DNA of 5,090 nt from an uncultured Eubacteriales bacterium (GTDB taxonomy: Bacteria > Bacillota > Clostridia > Oscillospirales > CAG-272), in contig CATLAS010000092.1 of the NCBI GenBank assembly GCA_949878535.1, forward strand, positions 1-5,090, read 5' to 3'. The translations under genes were made by a program, and so were the position numbers. This document shows, in pieces, positions 1-5,090 of this stretch. Position 1 is the first letter of the stretch, and the number at the start of each line of letters is the position of its first letter. The notes beneath the pieces are model-generated. The model was given only the letters and a program-made list of their open reading frames with translations, was not told the DNA's origin and searched no databases.

Positions 1-890
1 TGACAATTGATCCGGAAAAAAAGGATGTACGTGTCTACGAATTTAAAGACATTGTAGAAACGGTGGAGGATCCCGCAACGCAGATTTCTGTGGAGGATGC
101 AAAAAATATCAGCAGACGTTACACCCTGGGTGGCGTTGTAGAGCGGGAAGTGAAGACCAAGAATTTCGGCAGACTCAGCGCGCAGACGGCAAAGCAGGTT
201 ATCATTCAGGGAATCCGTGAAGCAGAACGCAGCAGCATGCTGCGGGAGTACGAGAAGAAGCGTGAGGAAGTCATCAGCGCAGTGGTCACCAAAGCTGCGG
301 ATGCCAGCGGAGATATTGTAATTGATACCGGAACCAGCGAGGCAGTGTTGGTGCAGGGCGAGCAGATTCCCGGGGAGACTTTTGCAGTGGGCGATCGGAT
401 CAAGGTGTTCGTTACCGAGGTGCGCCGGGACAGTCAGTCCGGGCCTATGGTTACCCTTTCCAGAACTCATCCGAACCTTGTAAAACGTCTGTTTGAAATG
501 GAGATTCCTGAGATTCAGGATGGCGTAGTTATTATTGAAGGTGTATCCAGAGAAGCCGGCAGCCGTTCGAAATTGGCGGTGTATTCCAGAGATGCGGATG
601 TGGATCCGGTAGGTGCATGTATTGGTGAACGAGGCCGCAGAATCGGTGAAATCGTAGAAGAACTGCGCGGTGAAAAAATTGATGTAATCGAATATTCCGA
701 GAAGCCGGAAGAATATATCGCAGCGGCACTGTCCCCTGCGGAGGTATTGGATGTGGAACTGGACGGCGAGCGCAGTGCTGTTGTTACCGTTGCAAATGAA
801 CAGCTTTCTCTTGCAATTGGAAAAGAAGGACAGAACGCGCGTCTGGCGGCAAAACTGACCGGCTATAAAATCGATATCAAAGGAAGATAA
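1..890 (+). CDS. nusA: Transcription termination/antitermination factor NusA, C-terminal 295 residues (5' end outside the window)
   Basis: The reading frame is open from base 3 and ends in TAA at 888-890, so the start codon and the N-terminal RNA polymerase-binding domain lie mostly upstream. The visible part starts TIDPEKKDVRVYEFKDIVE, the usual end of the NusA N-terminal domain. An S1 RNA-binding domain follows (about 261-480, ending VTLSRTHPNLVKRLFEMEIPEI). Then comes KH1 (603-689, DPVGACIGERGRRIGEIVEE) and KH2 (about 800-887, SLAIGKEGQNARLAAKLTGY). The protein stops right after KH2, as in Gram-positive NusA, without the acidic repeats of the proteobacterial form. NusA binds RNA polymerase and nascent RNA in the cytoplasm and modulates pausing, intrinsic termination and antitermination. 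The KH1 loop reads GERG where GPRG or GPKG is more familiar. An in-frame ATG- or GTG-like codon at 63 is internal, not the true start. Identification is secure. Confidence 0.97.
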   Translation, partial: TIDPEKKDVRVYEFKDIVETVEDPATQISVEDAKNISRRYTLGGVVEREVKTKNFGRLSAQTAKQVIIQGIREAERSSMLREYEKKREEVISAVVTKAADASGDIVIDTGTSEAVLVQGEQIPGETFAVGDRIKVFVTEVRRDSQSGPMVTLSRTHPNLVKRLFEMEIPEIQDGVVIIEGVSREAGSRSKLAVYSRDADVDPVGACIGERGRRIGEIVEELRGEKIDVIEYSEKPEEYIAAALSPAEVLDVELDGERSAVVTVANEQLSLAIGKEGQNARLAAKLTGYKIDIKGR

Positions 891-919
891 AAACTGCTCC
901 GGCAGCTGCCTTCCTTTTT
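879..919 (+). promoter_or_regulatory. Hairpin overlapping the nusA stop codon, with a short T run (possible attenuator or processing site)
   Basis: AAAGGAAG (879-886) is fully complementary to CTTCCTTT (910-917), and the run of five T continues to 919. Inside it, CTGC (894-897) and GCAG (902-905) form a second stem closed by the loop TCCG, a member of the stable UNCG tetraloop class with a C-G closing pair. The 5' arm lies in the last nusA codons and includes part of the end of the gene. The ylxR Shine-Dalgarno GAGAGGG (920-926) begins immediately after. The outer stem is A-T rich and the T run is short, so I infer a partial terminator, attenuator or mRNA-stability element rather than a full stop. 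Folding was judged by eye; no energy was calculated. Confidence 0.35.
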
Positions 920-931
920 GAGAGGGTATAT

Positions 932-1240
932 ATGAGCAATGGAAAAAAAGGACAAAAGCCCAGAAAGGTGCCTCTGCGCCGCTGTCTTGGCTGCGGTGAA
1001 TCCTTTCCCAAAAAGGATTTGATGCGGGTGGTGCGCAGCCCCGAAGGGGAAGTGGCATTGGACTTTACCGGGAAAATGAGCGGTAGAGGCGCATATGTGT
1101 GCAAACGCTCCGCCTGCTTCCAGAAGGCAAGAAAAGCAAAGCGATTCCAGAATAATCTGGAAATCAATATTTCCGAAGAAGTGCTGGATGCACTGGCACA
1201 GGAAATCCGCCTTTTTGAAGAAGAGAATGCGGATCAGTGA
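932..1240 (+). CDS. ylxR: YlxR/RnpM family RNA-binding protein (DUF448), putative RNase P modulator
   Basis: This 102-residue basic protein carries the family signature: RRCLGCGESFPKKDLMRVVR near the N-terminus (residues 16-35), then VALDFTGKMSGRGAYVC (41-57). Family members are about 90-100 residues and lie between nusA and ylxQ/infB, as here. In Bacillus subtilis the protein (renamed RnpM) is reported to bind the RNase P RNA and modulate its activity; earlier structures described it as a likely RNA-binding fold. Four cysteines (18, 21, 57, 62) form a C-x2-C and a C-x4-C pair, which could be a metal or disulfide site; that is inference. GAGAGGG (920-926) precedes the ATG by 5 bases and supports this start. 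The stop TGA shares its last base with the following ATG. The acidic tail after about residue 74 (ISEEVLDALAQEIRLFEEEN) is a predicted helix. Family assignment is firm; the exact role in this organism is inferred. Confidence 0.95.
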   Translation: MSNGKKGQKPRKVPLRRCLGCGESFPKKDLMRVVRSPEGEVALDFTGKMSGRGAYVCKRSACFQKARKAKRFQNNLEINISEEVLDALAQEIRLFEEENADQ

Positions 1241-1554
1241 TGCAGAGTAAACTACTGAAATATATAGGCTTTGCCAGTGCCGCCAGAGCACTGGTGTTGG
1301 GAACGGATCTTGTTCTTACATCTATTCGCAAGCGGCAGGCGAGAATTGTGATTCTTGCCGCAGATCCCTCTGCCCGTACTGCAAAGCAGATACAGGATAA
1401 AAGCAAATATTATAATATACCGCTTCTTCATACCGGATACACGATGGAGGAGTTGGCGCAGGCAGTGGGAAAATCCGCACCTGTTGCAGCTATAGCTGTG
1501 ACGGACGCCGGCTTTGCAGCGGCAATAAAAGACCTCGAAACAAAGAATCAGTAA
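1240..1554 (+). CDS. ylxQ: YlxQ, L7Ae/L30e-family (k-turn) RNA-binding protein
   Basis: The 104-residue product has the compact L7Ae-type alpha/beta fold signature: GFASAARALVLGTDLVLTSIRKRQ, then ARIVILAADPSARTAKQI, DKSKYYNIPLL, and VAAIAVTDAGFAAAI near the end. It matches bacterial YlxQ in length, order and position before infB. L7Ae relatives bind kink-turn RNA; YlxQ is presumed to act on ribosomal or other structured RNA, but its physiological role is unsettled. I chose the ATG at 1240, which overlaps the ylxR TGA as TGATG; a GTG at 1237 would add one residue. The only Shine-Dalgarno-like stretch (GAAGAAGAGA, 1217-1226) is weak and about 13 bases away, so translation is probably coupled to ylxR. 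At residues 21-30 the protein reads GTDLVLTSIR, with Thr27 where B. subtilis YlxQ, from memory, has Lys. Confidence 0.93.
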   Translation: MQSKLLKYIGFASAARALVLGTDLVLTSIRKRQARIVILAADPSARTAKQIQDKSKYYNIPLLHTGYTMEELAQAVGKSAPVAAIAVTDAGFAAAIKDLETKNQ

Positions 1555-1574
1555 ATCCGGTCTGGGTGACAGAC

Positions 1575-1580
1575 TATAAT
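1575..1580 (+). promoter_or_regulatory. Perfect TATAAT box between ylxQ and infB (weak promoter candidate)
   Basis: TATAAT occurs about 60 bases before the infB ATG, in the only sizeable gap inside the operon. The bases 16-18 upstream (TAAATC and its shifts around 1551-1558) do not resemble TTGACA, and no TGn extension precedes the box (GAC instead). It could supply extra infB transcription, but a chance match in AT-rich spacer DNA is equally possible. Confidence 0.22.
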
Positions 1581-1613
1581 ACATGTAAGCAGCAAAAATC
1601 TGACAGGAAAGGA

Positions 1614-1632
1614 TTCCCCGAAGGGGAAAAGG
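1614..1632 (+). promoter_or_regulatory. infB leader hairpin abutting the Shine-Dalgarno
   Basis: TTCCCC (1614-1619) and GGGGAA (1623-1628) pair perfectly around a three-base GAA loop. The best-spaced Shine-Dalgarno for infB, AAGG at 1629-1632, begins at the very next base, 9 bases before the ATG at 1642. A second purine-rich stretch, AGGAAAGG (1605-1612), lies directly upstream of the hairpin but is too far from the ATG unless the hairpin is formed. A structure stacked against the binding site could tune IF-2 synthesis; that role is inference. No T run follows, so it is not a terminator. Confidence 0.45.
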
Positions 1633-1641
1633 TAGAAAAAT

Positions 1642-4350
1642 ATGGCACAAGCCCCAATGTTCCGTATTAACCAGCTTGCAAAGGACTTTGATATCAAAAG
1701 CAAGGACCTTATTACAGCGTTGGAGGAGGAAGGAATCACTGGCAAAAAATCCATGGCAAATTTGGAGCCGGAGGAATTCAATCTCTTTTTGGATACGCTC
1801 ACAAAAGAAAACCAGATTGCAGATATTGAAGGATATCTGCATGGAAAAACGCACATTCCTTCTGTCAGAATGAGCAAAGCCGCACAGCTTGCTGCTGAAA
1901 AGAGAAAAGCGGAAGAAGAAGCAGCAAAACGCGCAGCAGAGGAAGCGAAGAGGGAAGCGGAAGCCAAAGCAGCCGCAGAACAGGCGGAACGGGAAAAGGC
2001 AGAAGCAATTGCAAGAGAAAAGGCAAAAGACGCTGCTCTATTGAAGGCTGCGGCAGCAGCCCGGGCACGCGCTGAGGAAGAGGCGGCTCAAAAGGCCCGC
2101 CGTGAAGCTGCGGCAGCACAGAAGCAGCAGGCAGCGGCACAGGCGAAGGCTGCACCCGTGGCAAAACCGCAGCAGCCGAATCCACGACAGGAAGCAGCAC
2201 CGAAGTCGGGTCAGAAGCGCGGTGCACAAAATGTCAGCCAAAAGATTCAGCAAACACTGCAGCAGCGGCAGGAAGCGGCGGCTATGGGGCAGAGCCGTGA
2301 CTTTACGCCGGATCAGACTACCATGTCTAAGCAAAAAGTAAAGCAGTCGGCTCCTGCAAATGAGCGCAAGAGAACTGGCACTACCCGTGTGGTGGATACC
2401 CGTTCCGTTTCTGTAAACCTTTCAAAATATGATGAACGTCTGGAAAAATTTGCACCGGAATCCAACCGGGATCAGCTTGCTGCAGGCAAGCAGAAGCTGA
2501 AGAAGCAAAACACCCGGGACGTACGTTCTGCGAAAAATAGAAATAAAGAAAGCGCCGCAATGGAAAAACTGCGCCGCAAAGCGGCTATGGAAGCGAAAAA
2601 GCAACCACTCAAAATCACCGTTCCCGATGAAATTTCTGTGGGTGAACTTGCTTCCAGACTAAAAGTAACCGCTGCGGAAGTTGTAAAACGTCTGATGATG
2701 ATGGGCAGCATTGTTACCGTCAATCAGATCATCGACTTTGATACAGCGTTTTTGGTTGCAGAAGAACTGGGCGCACAGGTCACCAAAGAGGTGGTTGTTA
2801 CCATTGAAGAAAAATTGTTCAACGAGGAAGAGGACGATACCGGTGATCTGGTAGAACGCGCGCCTGTCGTTTGCGTTATGGGTCACGTTGACCACGGCAA
2901 AACCTCACTTCTGGATGCGATCCGCCATACCAGTGTCACAAGCGGAGAAGCCGGCGGCATTACCCAGCATATCGGTGCTTATAGAGTGAGCATCAATGAT
3001 AAAGAAATCACCTTCCTGGATACGCCTGGTCACGAAGCGTTTACTGCAATGCGTGCCCGCGGCGCACAGGCAACGGATATCGCGATTTTGGTGGTTGCAG
3101 CAGACGACGGCATCATGCCCCAGACTGTGGAAGCAATCAACCATGCCCAAGCAGCCGGTGTCGAAATTATCGTTGCGATCAATAAAATGGATAAGCCGGG
3201 TGCCAATCCGGACGCGGTAAAATCTGCACTTACCAACTACAACCTTGTGCCGGAAGAATGGGGCGGCGATGTCATGTGCGTTCCAGTTTCCGCGCTGACT
3301 GGAGATGGTATCCAGGATCTGCTGGAAAATATTCTTCTCATTGCAGAAGTGAAGGAATACAAGGCAAATCCGGCGCGTCGCGCGAAAGGTATCGTAATTG
3401 AAGCACAGCTGGATAAGGGGCGCGGTCCCGTTGCAACCGTTCTGGTGCAAAACGGTACATTGCATGCTGGAGATATAGTAATTGCCGGTACTTCCGTTGG
3501 ACGTGTACGTGCAATGACCAATGATAAGGGACAAACGCTGAAAGAAGCCGGCCCTTCTGTTCCTGTAGAAATTATCGGTCTTGCAGAGGTTCCCCTTGCA
3601 GGTGACGAATTTAATGCAGTAGAAGATGAACGCATGGCAAGAACGCTGGCAGATCAGCGGCGTACAAAAGCCAAGGAAGAAGAGTTCCGAATCAATGCCA
3701 AGGTGAATCTGGACGACTTGTTTGCACAGATCAAGGAAGGTGTGCAGGAACTCAACATTATTGTGAAAGCGGACGTGGGCGGTTCTGCCGAGGCTGTTAA
3801 GCAGTCTCTGGAGAAAATCTCCAACGAAGAAGTGCGCGTGCGTGTGATTCACTCTGCAGTTGGCGGTATTACGGAAAGTGATGTAATGCTGGCGGCTGCA
3901 TCCAACGCAATTATTGTTGGCTTTAACGTTCGTCCTGATCGTGGTGCAATTGATTCTGCCCAGCGGCAGAAGGTAGATATCCGCACATATCGGATCATTT
4001 ACGAATGTATTGAGGAAATAACCGCTGCTACAAAGGGTATGCTTGCACCGGAATTTGTGGAAAAGGTGATCGGCCAGGCGCAGGTTCGTCAGACAATCCG
4101 TGTGCCCAATGTGGGTATTATTGCCGGATCCTATGTACAGGACGGTATGATTGCCCGCAATGCGCAGATCCGCGTAGTGCGTGACGGCATTGTTGTTGCA
4201 GAGGATAAGATTTCATCTTTGCGCCGGTTTAAGGATGACGCAAAAGAAGTGCAGCAGGGATATGAATGCGGTATCGGTTTGGAGAAATTCAACGATATCA
4301 AAGAAGGCGATATTCTGGAAGCATTTATTATGGAAGAAGTGGCTCGCTAA
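1642..4350 (+). CDS. infB: Translation initiation factor IF-2
   Basis: This 902-residue GTPase brings fMet-tRNA to the 30S subunit and promotes 50S joining. An IF2_N domain comes first (residues ~6-55, [21 protein letters not shown]). A long Ala/Glu/Lys- then Ala/Gln-rich linker follows (~77-225, probable helix/coiled coil), then a basic segment with [18 protein letters not shown] (~250-267). A second IF2_N domain spans ~323-378. The G domain has all motifs: G1 GHVDHGKT (414-421), G2 GGITQHIGA (438-446), G3 DTPGH (460-464), G4 NKMD (514-517), G5 SAL (550-552). Domain II (~580-665), domain III ([12 protein letters not shown], 708-719) and the fMet-tRNA-binding C-terminal domain (SLRRFKDD 859-866, YECGIG 874-879) complete it. 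It is longer than the ~716-residue B. subtilis protein because of the linker. The start has AAGG 9 bases upstream and a normal N-terminus. Nothing is missing or broken. Confidence 0.99.
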   Translation: MAQAPMFRINQLAKDFDIKSKDLITALEEEGITGKKSMANLEPEEFNLFLDTLTKENQIADIEGYLHGKTHIPSVRMSKAAQLAAEKRKAEEEAAKRAAEEAKREAEAKAAAEQAEREKAEAIAREKAKDAALLKAAAAARARAEEEAAQKARREAAAAQKQQAAAQAKAAPVAKPQQPNPRQEAAPKSGQKRGAQNVSQKIQQTLQQRQEAAAMGQSRDFTPDQTTMSKQKVKQSAPANERKRTGTTRVVDTRSVSVNLSKYDERLEKFAPESNRDQLAAGKQKLKKQNTRDVRSAKNRNKESAAMEKLRRKAAMEAKKQPLKITVPDEISVGELASRLKVTAAEVVKRLMMMGSIVTVNQIIDFDTAFLVAEELGAQVTKEVVVTIEEKLFNEEEDDTGDLVERAPVVCVMGHVDHGKTSLLDAIRHTSVTSGEAGGITQHIGAYRVSINDKEITFLDTPGHEAFTAMRARGAQATDIAILVVAADDGIMPQTVEAINHAQAAGVEIIVAINKMDKPGANPDAVKSALTNYNLVPEEWGGDVMCVPVSALTGDGIQDLLENILLIAEVKEYKANPARRAKGIVIEAQLDKGRGPVATVLVQNGTLHAGDIVIAGTSVGRVRAMTNDKGQTLKEAGPSVPVEIIGLAEVPLAGDEFNAVEDERMARTLADQRRTKAKEEEFRINAKVNLDDLFAQIKEGVQELNIIVKADVGGSAEAVKQSLEKISNEEVRVRVIHSAVGGITESDVMLAAASNAIIVGFNVRPDRGAIDSAQRQKVDIRTYRIIYECIEEITAATKGMLAPEFVEKVIGQAQVRQTIRVPNVGIIAGSYVQDGMIARNAQIRVVRDGIVVAEDKISSLRRFKDDAKEVQQGYECGIGLEKFNDIKEGDILEAFIMEEVAR

Positions 4351-4363
4351 GGGCCTGCTGAAA

Positions 4364-4407
4364 AGGTCCGGGAAGGCGGTATGCCTGCCCGGACTTGTTT
4401 TTCTTTT
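4364..4407 (+). terminator. Strong intrinsic terminator after infB
   Basis: AGGTCCGGG (4364-4372) pairs with CCCGGACTT (4388-4396) with one G-U pair. After a single A-G mismatch the stem continues as AGGC (4374-4377) with GCCT (4383-4386), closed by a five-base GGTAT loop. The stem is followed by TTGTTTTTCTTTT. The whole structure sits 14 bases past the infB stop, so the nusA-infB transcript is expected to end here. The A residues at 4361-4364 before the stem are too few to suggest strong activity on the other strand. Confidence 0.9.
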
Positions 4408-4414
4408 ATATGAA

Positions 4415-4421
4415 GGGGAGG
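4415..4421 (+). promoter_or_regulatory. Shine-Dalgarno that fixes the acetyltransferase start
   Basis: GGGGAGG is the only strong ribosome binding site in the gap and lies 12 bases before the ATG at 4434, a little long but acceptable. The frame is open further upstream, to a TTG at 4395, but that codon lies in the terminator's 3' arm and T run, and an ATG at 4410 precedes the binding site. Both would add an implausible leader (MFFFYMKGRKIKI), so they are rejected as starts. A second ATG at 4443 is a less likely alternative. Confidence 0.7.
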
Positions 4422-4433
4422 AAAATAAAAATT

Positions 4434-4916
4434 ATGGAAAAGATGGTTCGAAAAGCTGTACCGGAAGATACGGATGCACTTCTGTCGTTGCTTTTGCATG
4501 TTGCAGACTGTCACAGCAGCAAACGGAGCGATTTGTTCTGCTCCGGCAGAGGTGCGTATACCCGTGACGAATTGCTCCGTTTTATGGAAACTGGCGATAT
4601 GCAGATTTTTGTATCTGCGGATGAATCGGGAAAAGTGACGGGGTTGCTTATGTGCAGGATTCGGGAAACTGTAAATCAAAAGGTTTTGCAGAACGCGCGC
4701 GCTTTGTGGGTTGAAGATATGTCAGTAGATCCGGCCGCTCAAAAAGAGGGATATGGAAGGATGCTGCTGGATTATGCAAAGAAATACGGGCGCGAACAGG
4801 GATGTGTGCGGCTGGAACTGAATGTGTGGGCGTTCAACGAAAACGCGCATGCGTTTTATCTCCATGAAGGAATGCGGGAACAGCGGCATATTATGGAGTT
4901 TGATTTGTTGGAGTAA
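4434..4916 (+). CDS. GNAT family N-acetyltransferase, substrate unknown
   Basis: The 160-residue product is a single GNAT domain of typical length. These enzymes move the acetyl group of acetyl-CoA to an amine on a small molecule, antibiotic, peptide or protein. The N-terminus MEKMVRKAVPEDTDALLSLL is the usual first strand and helix. Strand 4 and motif A read WVEDMSVDPAAQKEGYGRMLLDYAKKYG (residues 92-119), with the pyrophosphate-binding loop Q103-K-E-G106-Y-G108. Motif B is LELNVWAFNENAHAFYLHEGM (127-147), with Asn135 and Tyr142 at the places where the family holds its CoA-contacting residue and likely general acid. The NVWAFNENAHAFY segment resembles the RimI-like and small-molecule acetyltransferases, but no substrate can be assigned. 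No signal peptide or membrane segment is visible, so it is cytoplasmic. It has terminators on both sides and no clear promoter of its own in the 26 bases before its binding site; it may rely on read-through or on a promoter inside the infB 3' end. Confidence 0.9.
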   Translation: MEKMVRKAVPEDTDALLSLLLHVADCHSSKRSDLFCSGRGAYTRDELLRFMETGDMQIFVSADESGKVTGLLMCRIRETVNQKVLQNARALWVEDMSVDPAAQKEGYGRMLLDYAKKYGREQGCVRLELNVWAFNENAHAFYLHEGMREQRHIMEFDLLE

Positions 4917-4918
4917 AG

Positions 4919-4947
4919 AAAAAAGTCTTGCCATCGGCAAGACTTTT
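4919..4947. terminator. Perfect 12-bp bidirectional intrinsic terminator after the acetyltransferase gene
   Basis: AAAAGTCTTGCC (4921-4932) and GGCAAGACTTTT (4936-4947) are perfect complements around a three-base ATC loop, beginning 4 bases after the TAA. On the + strand the stem ends in TTTT. On the - strand the A run at 4919-4924 reads as six T, so the structure should also stop transcription arriving from the right. That would fit a convergent gene beyond the window, which cannot be seen. Confidence 0.9.
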
Positions 4948-4963
4948 ACTATAGGTTCTGCTA

Positions 4964-5090
4964 GTAAAGGGAGATACAGCAATTTTCAGAGCGGCTCCCA
5001 TGTGTGAGGATCCATTGCGTAGCTCCATAAGGAGGCGTCGCACCGCCAAATTTTTAAGGCTCCCTTGTGTAAAGGGAGCTGTCACAGCTT
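4964..5090. repeat. Candidate dispersed intergenic repeat (MITE-like), cut by the right edge of the window
   Basis: This gene-free stretch is built of short repeated and complementary blocks. GTAAAGGGAG occurs twice in direct orientation (4964-4973 and 5069-5078), and CTCCCTT (5060-5066) is the inverse of both. Further small hairpins are CTCC/GGAG (5023-5026 with 5031-5034) and GGCG/CGCC (5034-5037 with 5044-5047). The right-hand part (AAGGCTCCCTTGTGTAAAGG, 5056-5075) looks to me like an intergenic repeat family common in Oscillospiraceae and related Clostridia, but this is recollection, not a search result. No coding signal is credible: a short - strand frame from a GTG at 5085 runs through the terminator into the acetyltransferase gene. 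The left boundary is uncertain and the right end lies outside. Confidence 0.5.
5058..5080. repeat. Inverted repeat (hairpin) inside the candidate repeat element
   Basis: GCTCCCTT (5059-5066) pairs perfectly with AAGGGAGC (5072-5079) around GTGTA, with an extra G-U pair outside (5058 with 5080). Neither strand has a clean T run after the stem (TTAAAAATTT on the - strand), so it does not look like a terminator. A second overlapping option pairs AGCTG (5077-5081) with CAGCT (5085-5089) around TCA. The following GTCACAGC could instead be the left arm of another hairpin completed beyond the window. Confidence 0.7.

Noticed and set aside
863..1291. A 142-codon open frame on the - strand across ylxR
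   Set aside because: It overlaps all of ylxR in antisense and has no recognisable motif or supporting context.
1252..1854. A 200-codon open frame on the - strand across ylxQ and the start of infB
   Set aside because: It is antisense to two firmly identified genes, has no family resemblance, and its composition is that of a shadow frame.
1870..2230. Internal repeats in the IF-2 linker as a possible tandem-repeat locus
   Set aside because: The Ala/Glu/Lys runs use varied codons and no DNA unit repeats in tandem. Low-complexity linkers are normal in IF-2.
2905..3852. A 315-codon open frame on the - strand inside infB
   Set aside because: It lies fully antisense to the conserved GTPase and following domains of IF-2. 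The product is Cys/His/Phe-rich with no recognisable domain, and it looks like the usual shadow of codon bias.
4891..5085. A 64-codon open frame on the - strand at the right edge
   Set aside because: It starts in the candidate repeat, reads through the 12-bp terminator and ends inside the acetyltransferase gene. It is best seen as a repeat-derived spurious frame.
4948..5090. A tRNA gene, riboswitch or CRISPR array in the terminal intergenic region
   Set aside because: No tRNA arms or TTCRA-type T-loop, no recognisable riboswitch core, and no evenly spaced identical repeats were seen.

Overview
The window carries the distal part of the conserved nusA-ylxR-ylxQ-infB transcription/translation operon, followed by a GNAT acetyltransferase gene and an AT-mixed intergenic stretch with repeat-like structure. 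Every gene found is on the + strand. The NusA has no acidic C-terminal extension, ylxR and ylxQ sit between nusA and infB, and IF-2 has a long N-terminus with the segment [18 protein letters not shown]. Together with roughly balanced base composition, these point to a Firmicute of class Clostridia, most likely the Oscillospiraceae/Ruminococcaceae type found in gut communities. That placement comes from sequence character and gene order, not from a database search.

Layout. Positions 1-890 hold the 3' part of nusA (S1, KH1 and KH2 domains), open at the left edge. A hairpin with a short T run overlaps its end (879-919). ylxR (932-1240) and ylxQ (1240-1554) follow and overlap by one base in a TGATG junction. 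An 87-base gap holds a perfect TATAAT box and a compact hairpin just before the infB ribosome binding site. infB (1642-4350) encodes a long, 902-residue IF-2 with two IF2_N domains and an Ala/Glu/Lys-rich linker. A strong intrinsic terminator (4364-4407) closes the operon directly after infB, so rbfA, the usual next gene, is not there. A GNAT acetyltransferase gene (4434-4916) follows, ending in a perfect 12-bp terminator hairpin that could work on both strands. The last ~140 bases contain no credible gene. They carry inverted and direct repeats resembling the dispersed intergenic repeats common in these bacteria, and the element runs off the right edge.

How the genes fit together. NusA controls pausing, termination and antitermination by RNA polymerase. 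YlxR (RnpM) and YlxQ are small RNA-binding proteins linked to RNase P and to k-turn RNA. IF-2 places initiator tRNA on the ribosome. The first four genes are therefore a transcription/RNA/translation housekeeping unit. The acetyltransferase is transcriptionally separated by a terminator and has no evident link to it. No new multi-gene system is visible. The points most worth checking are the loss of rbfA from its usual place, a possible internal start for a short IF-2 form, the infB leader hairpin, and the repeat element at the right edge.
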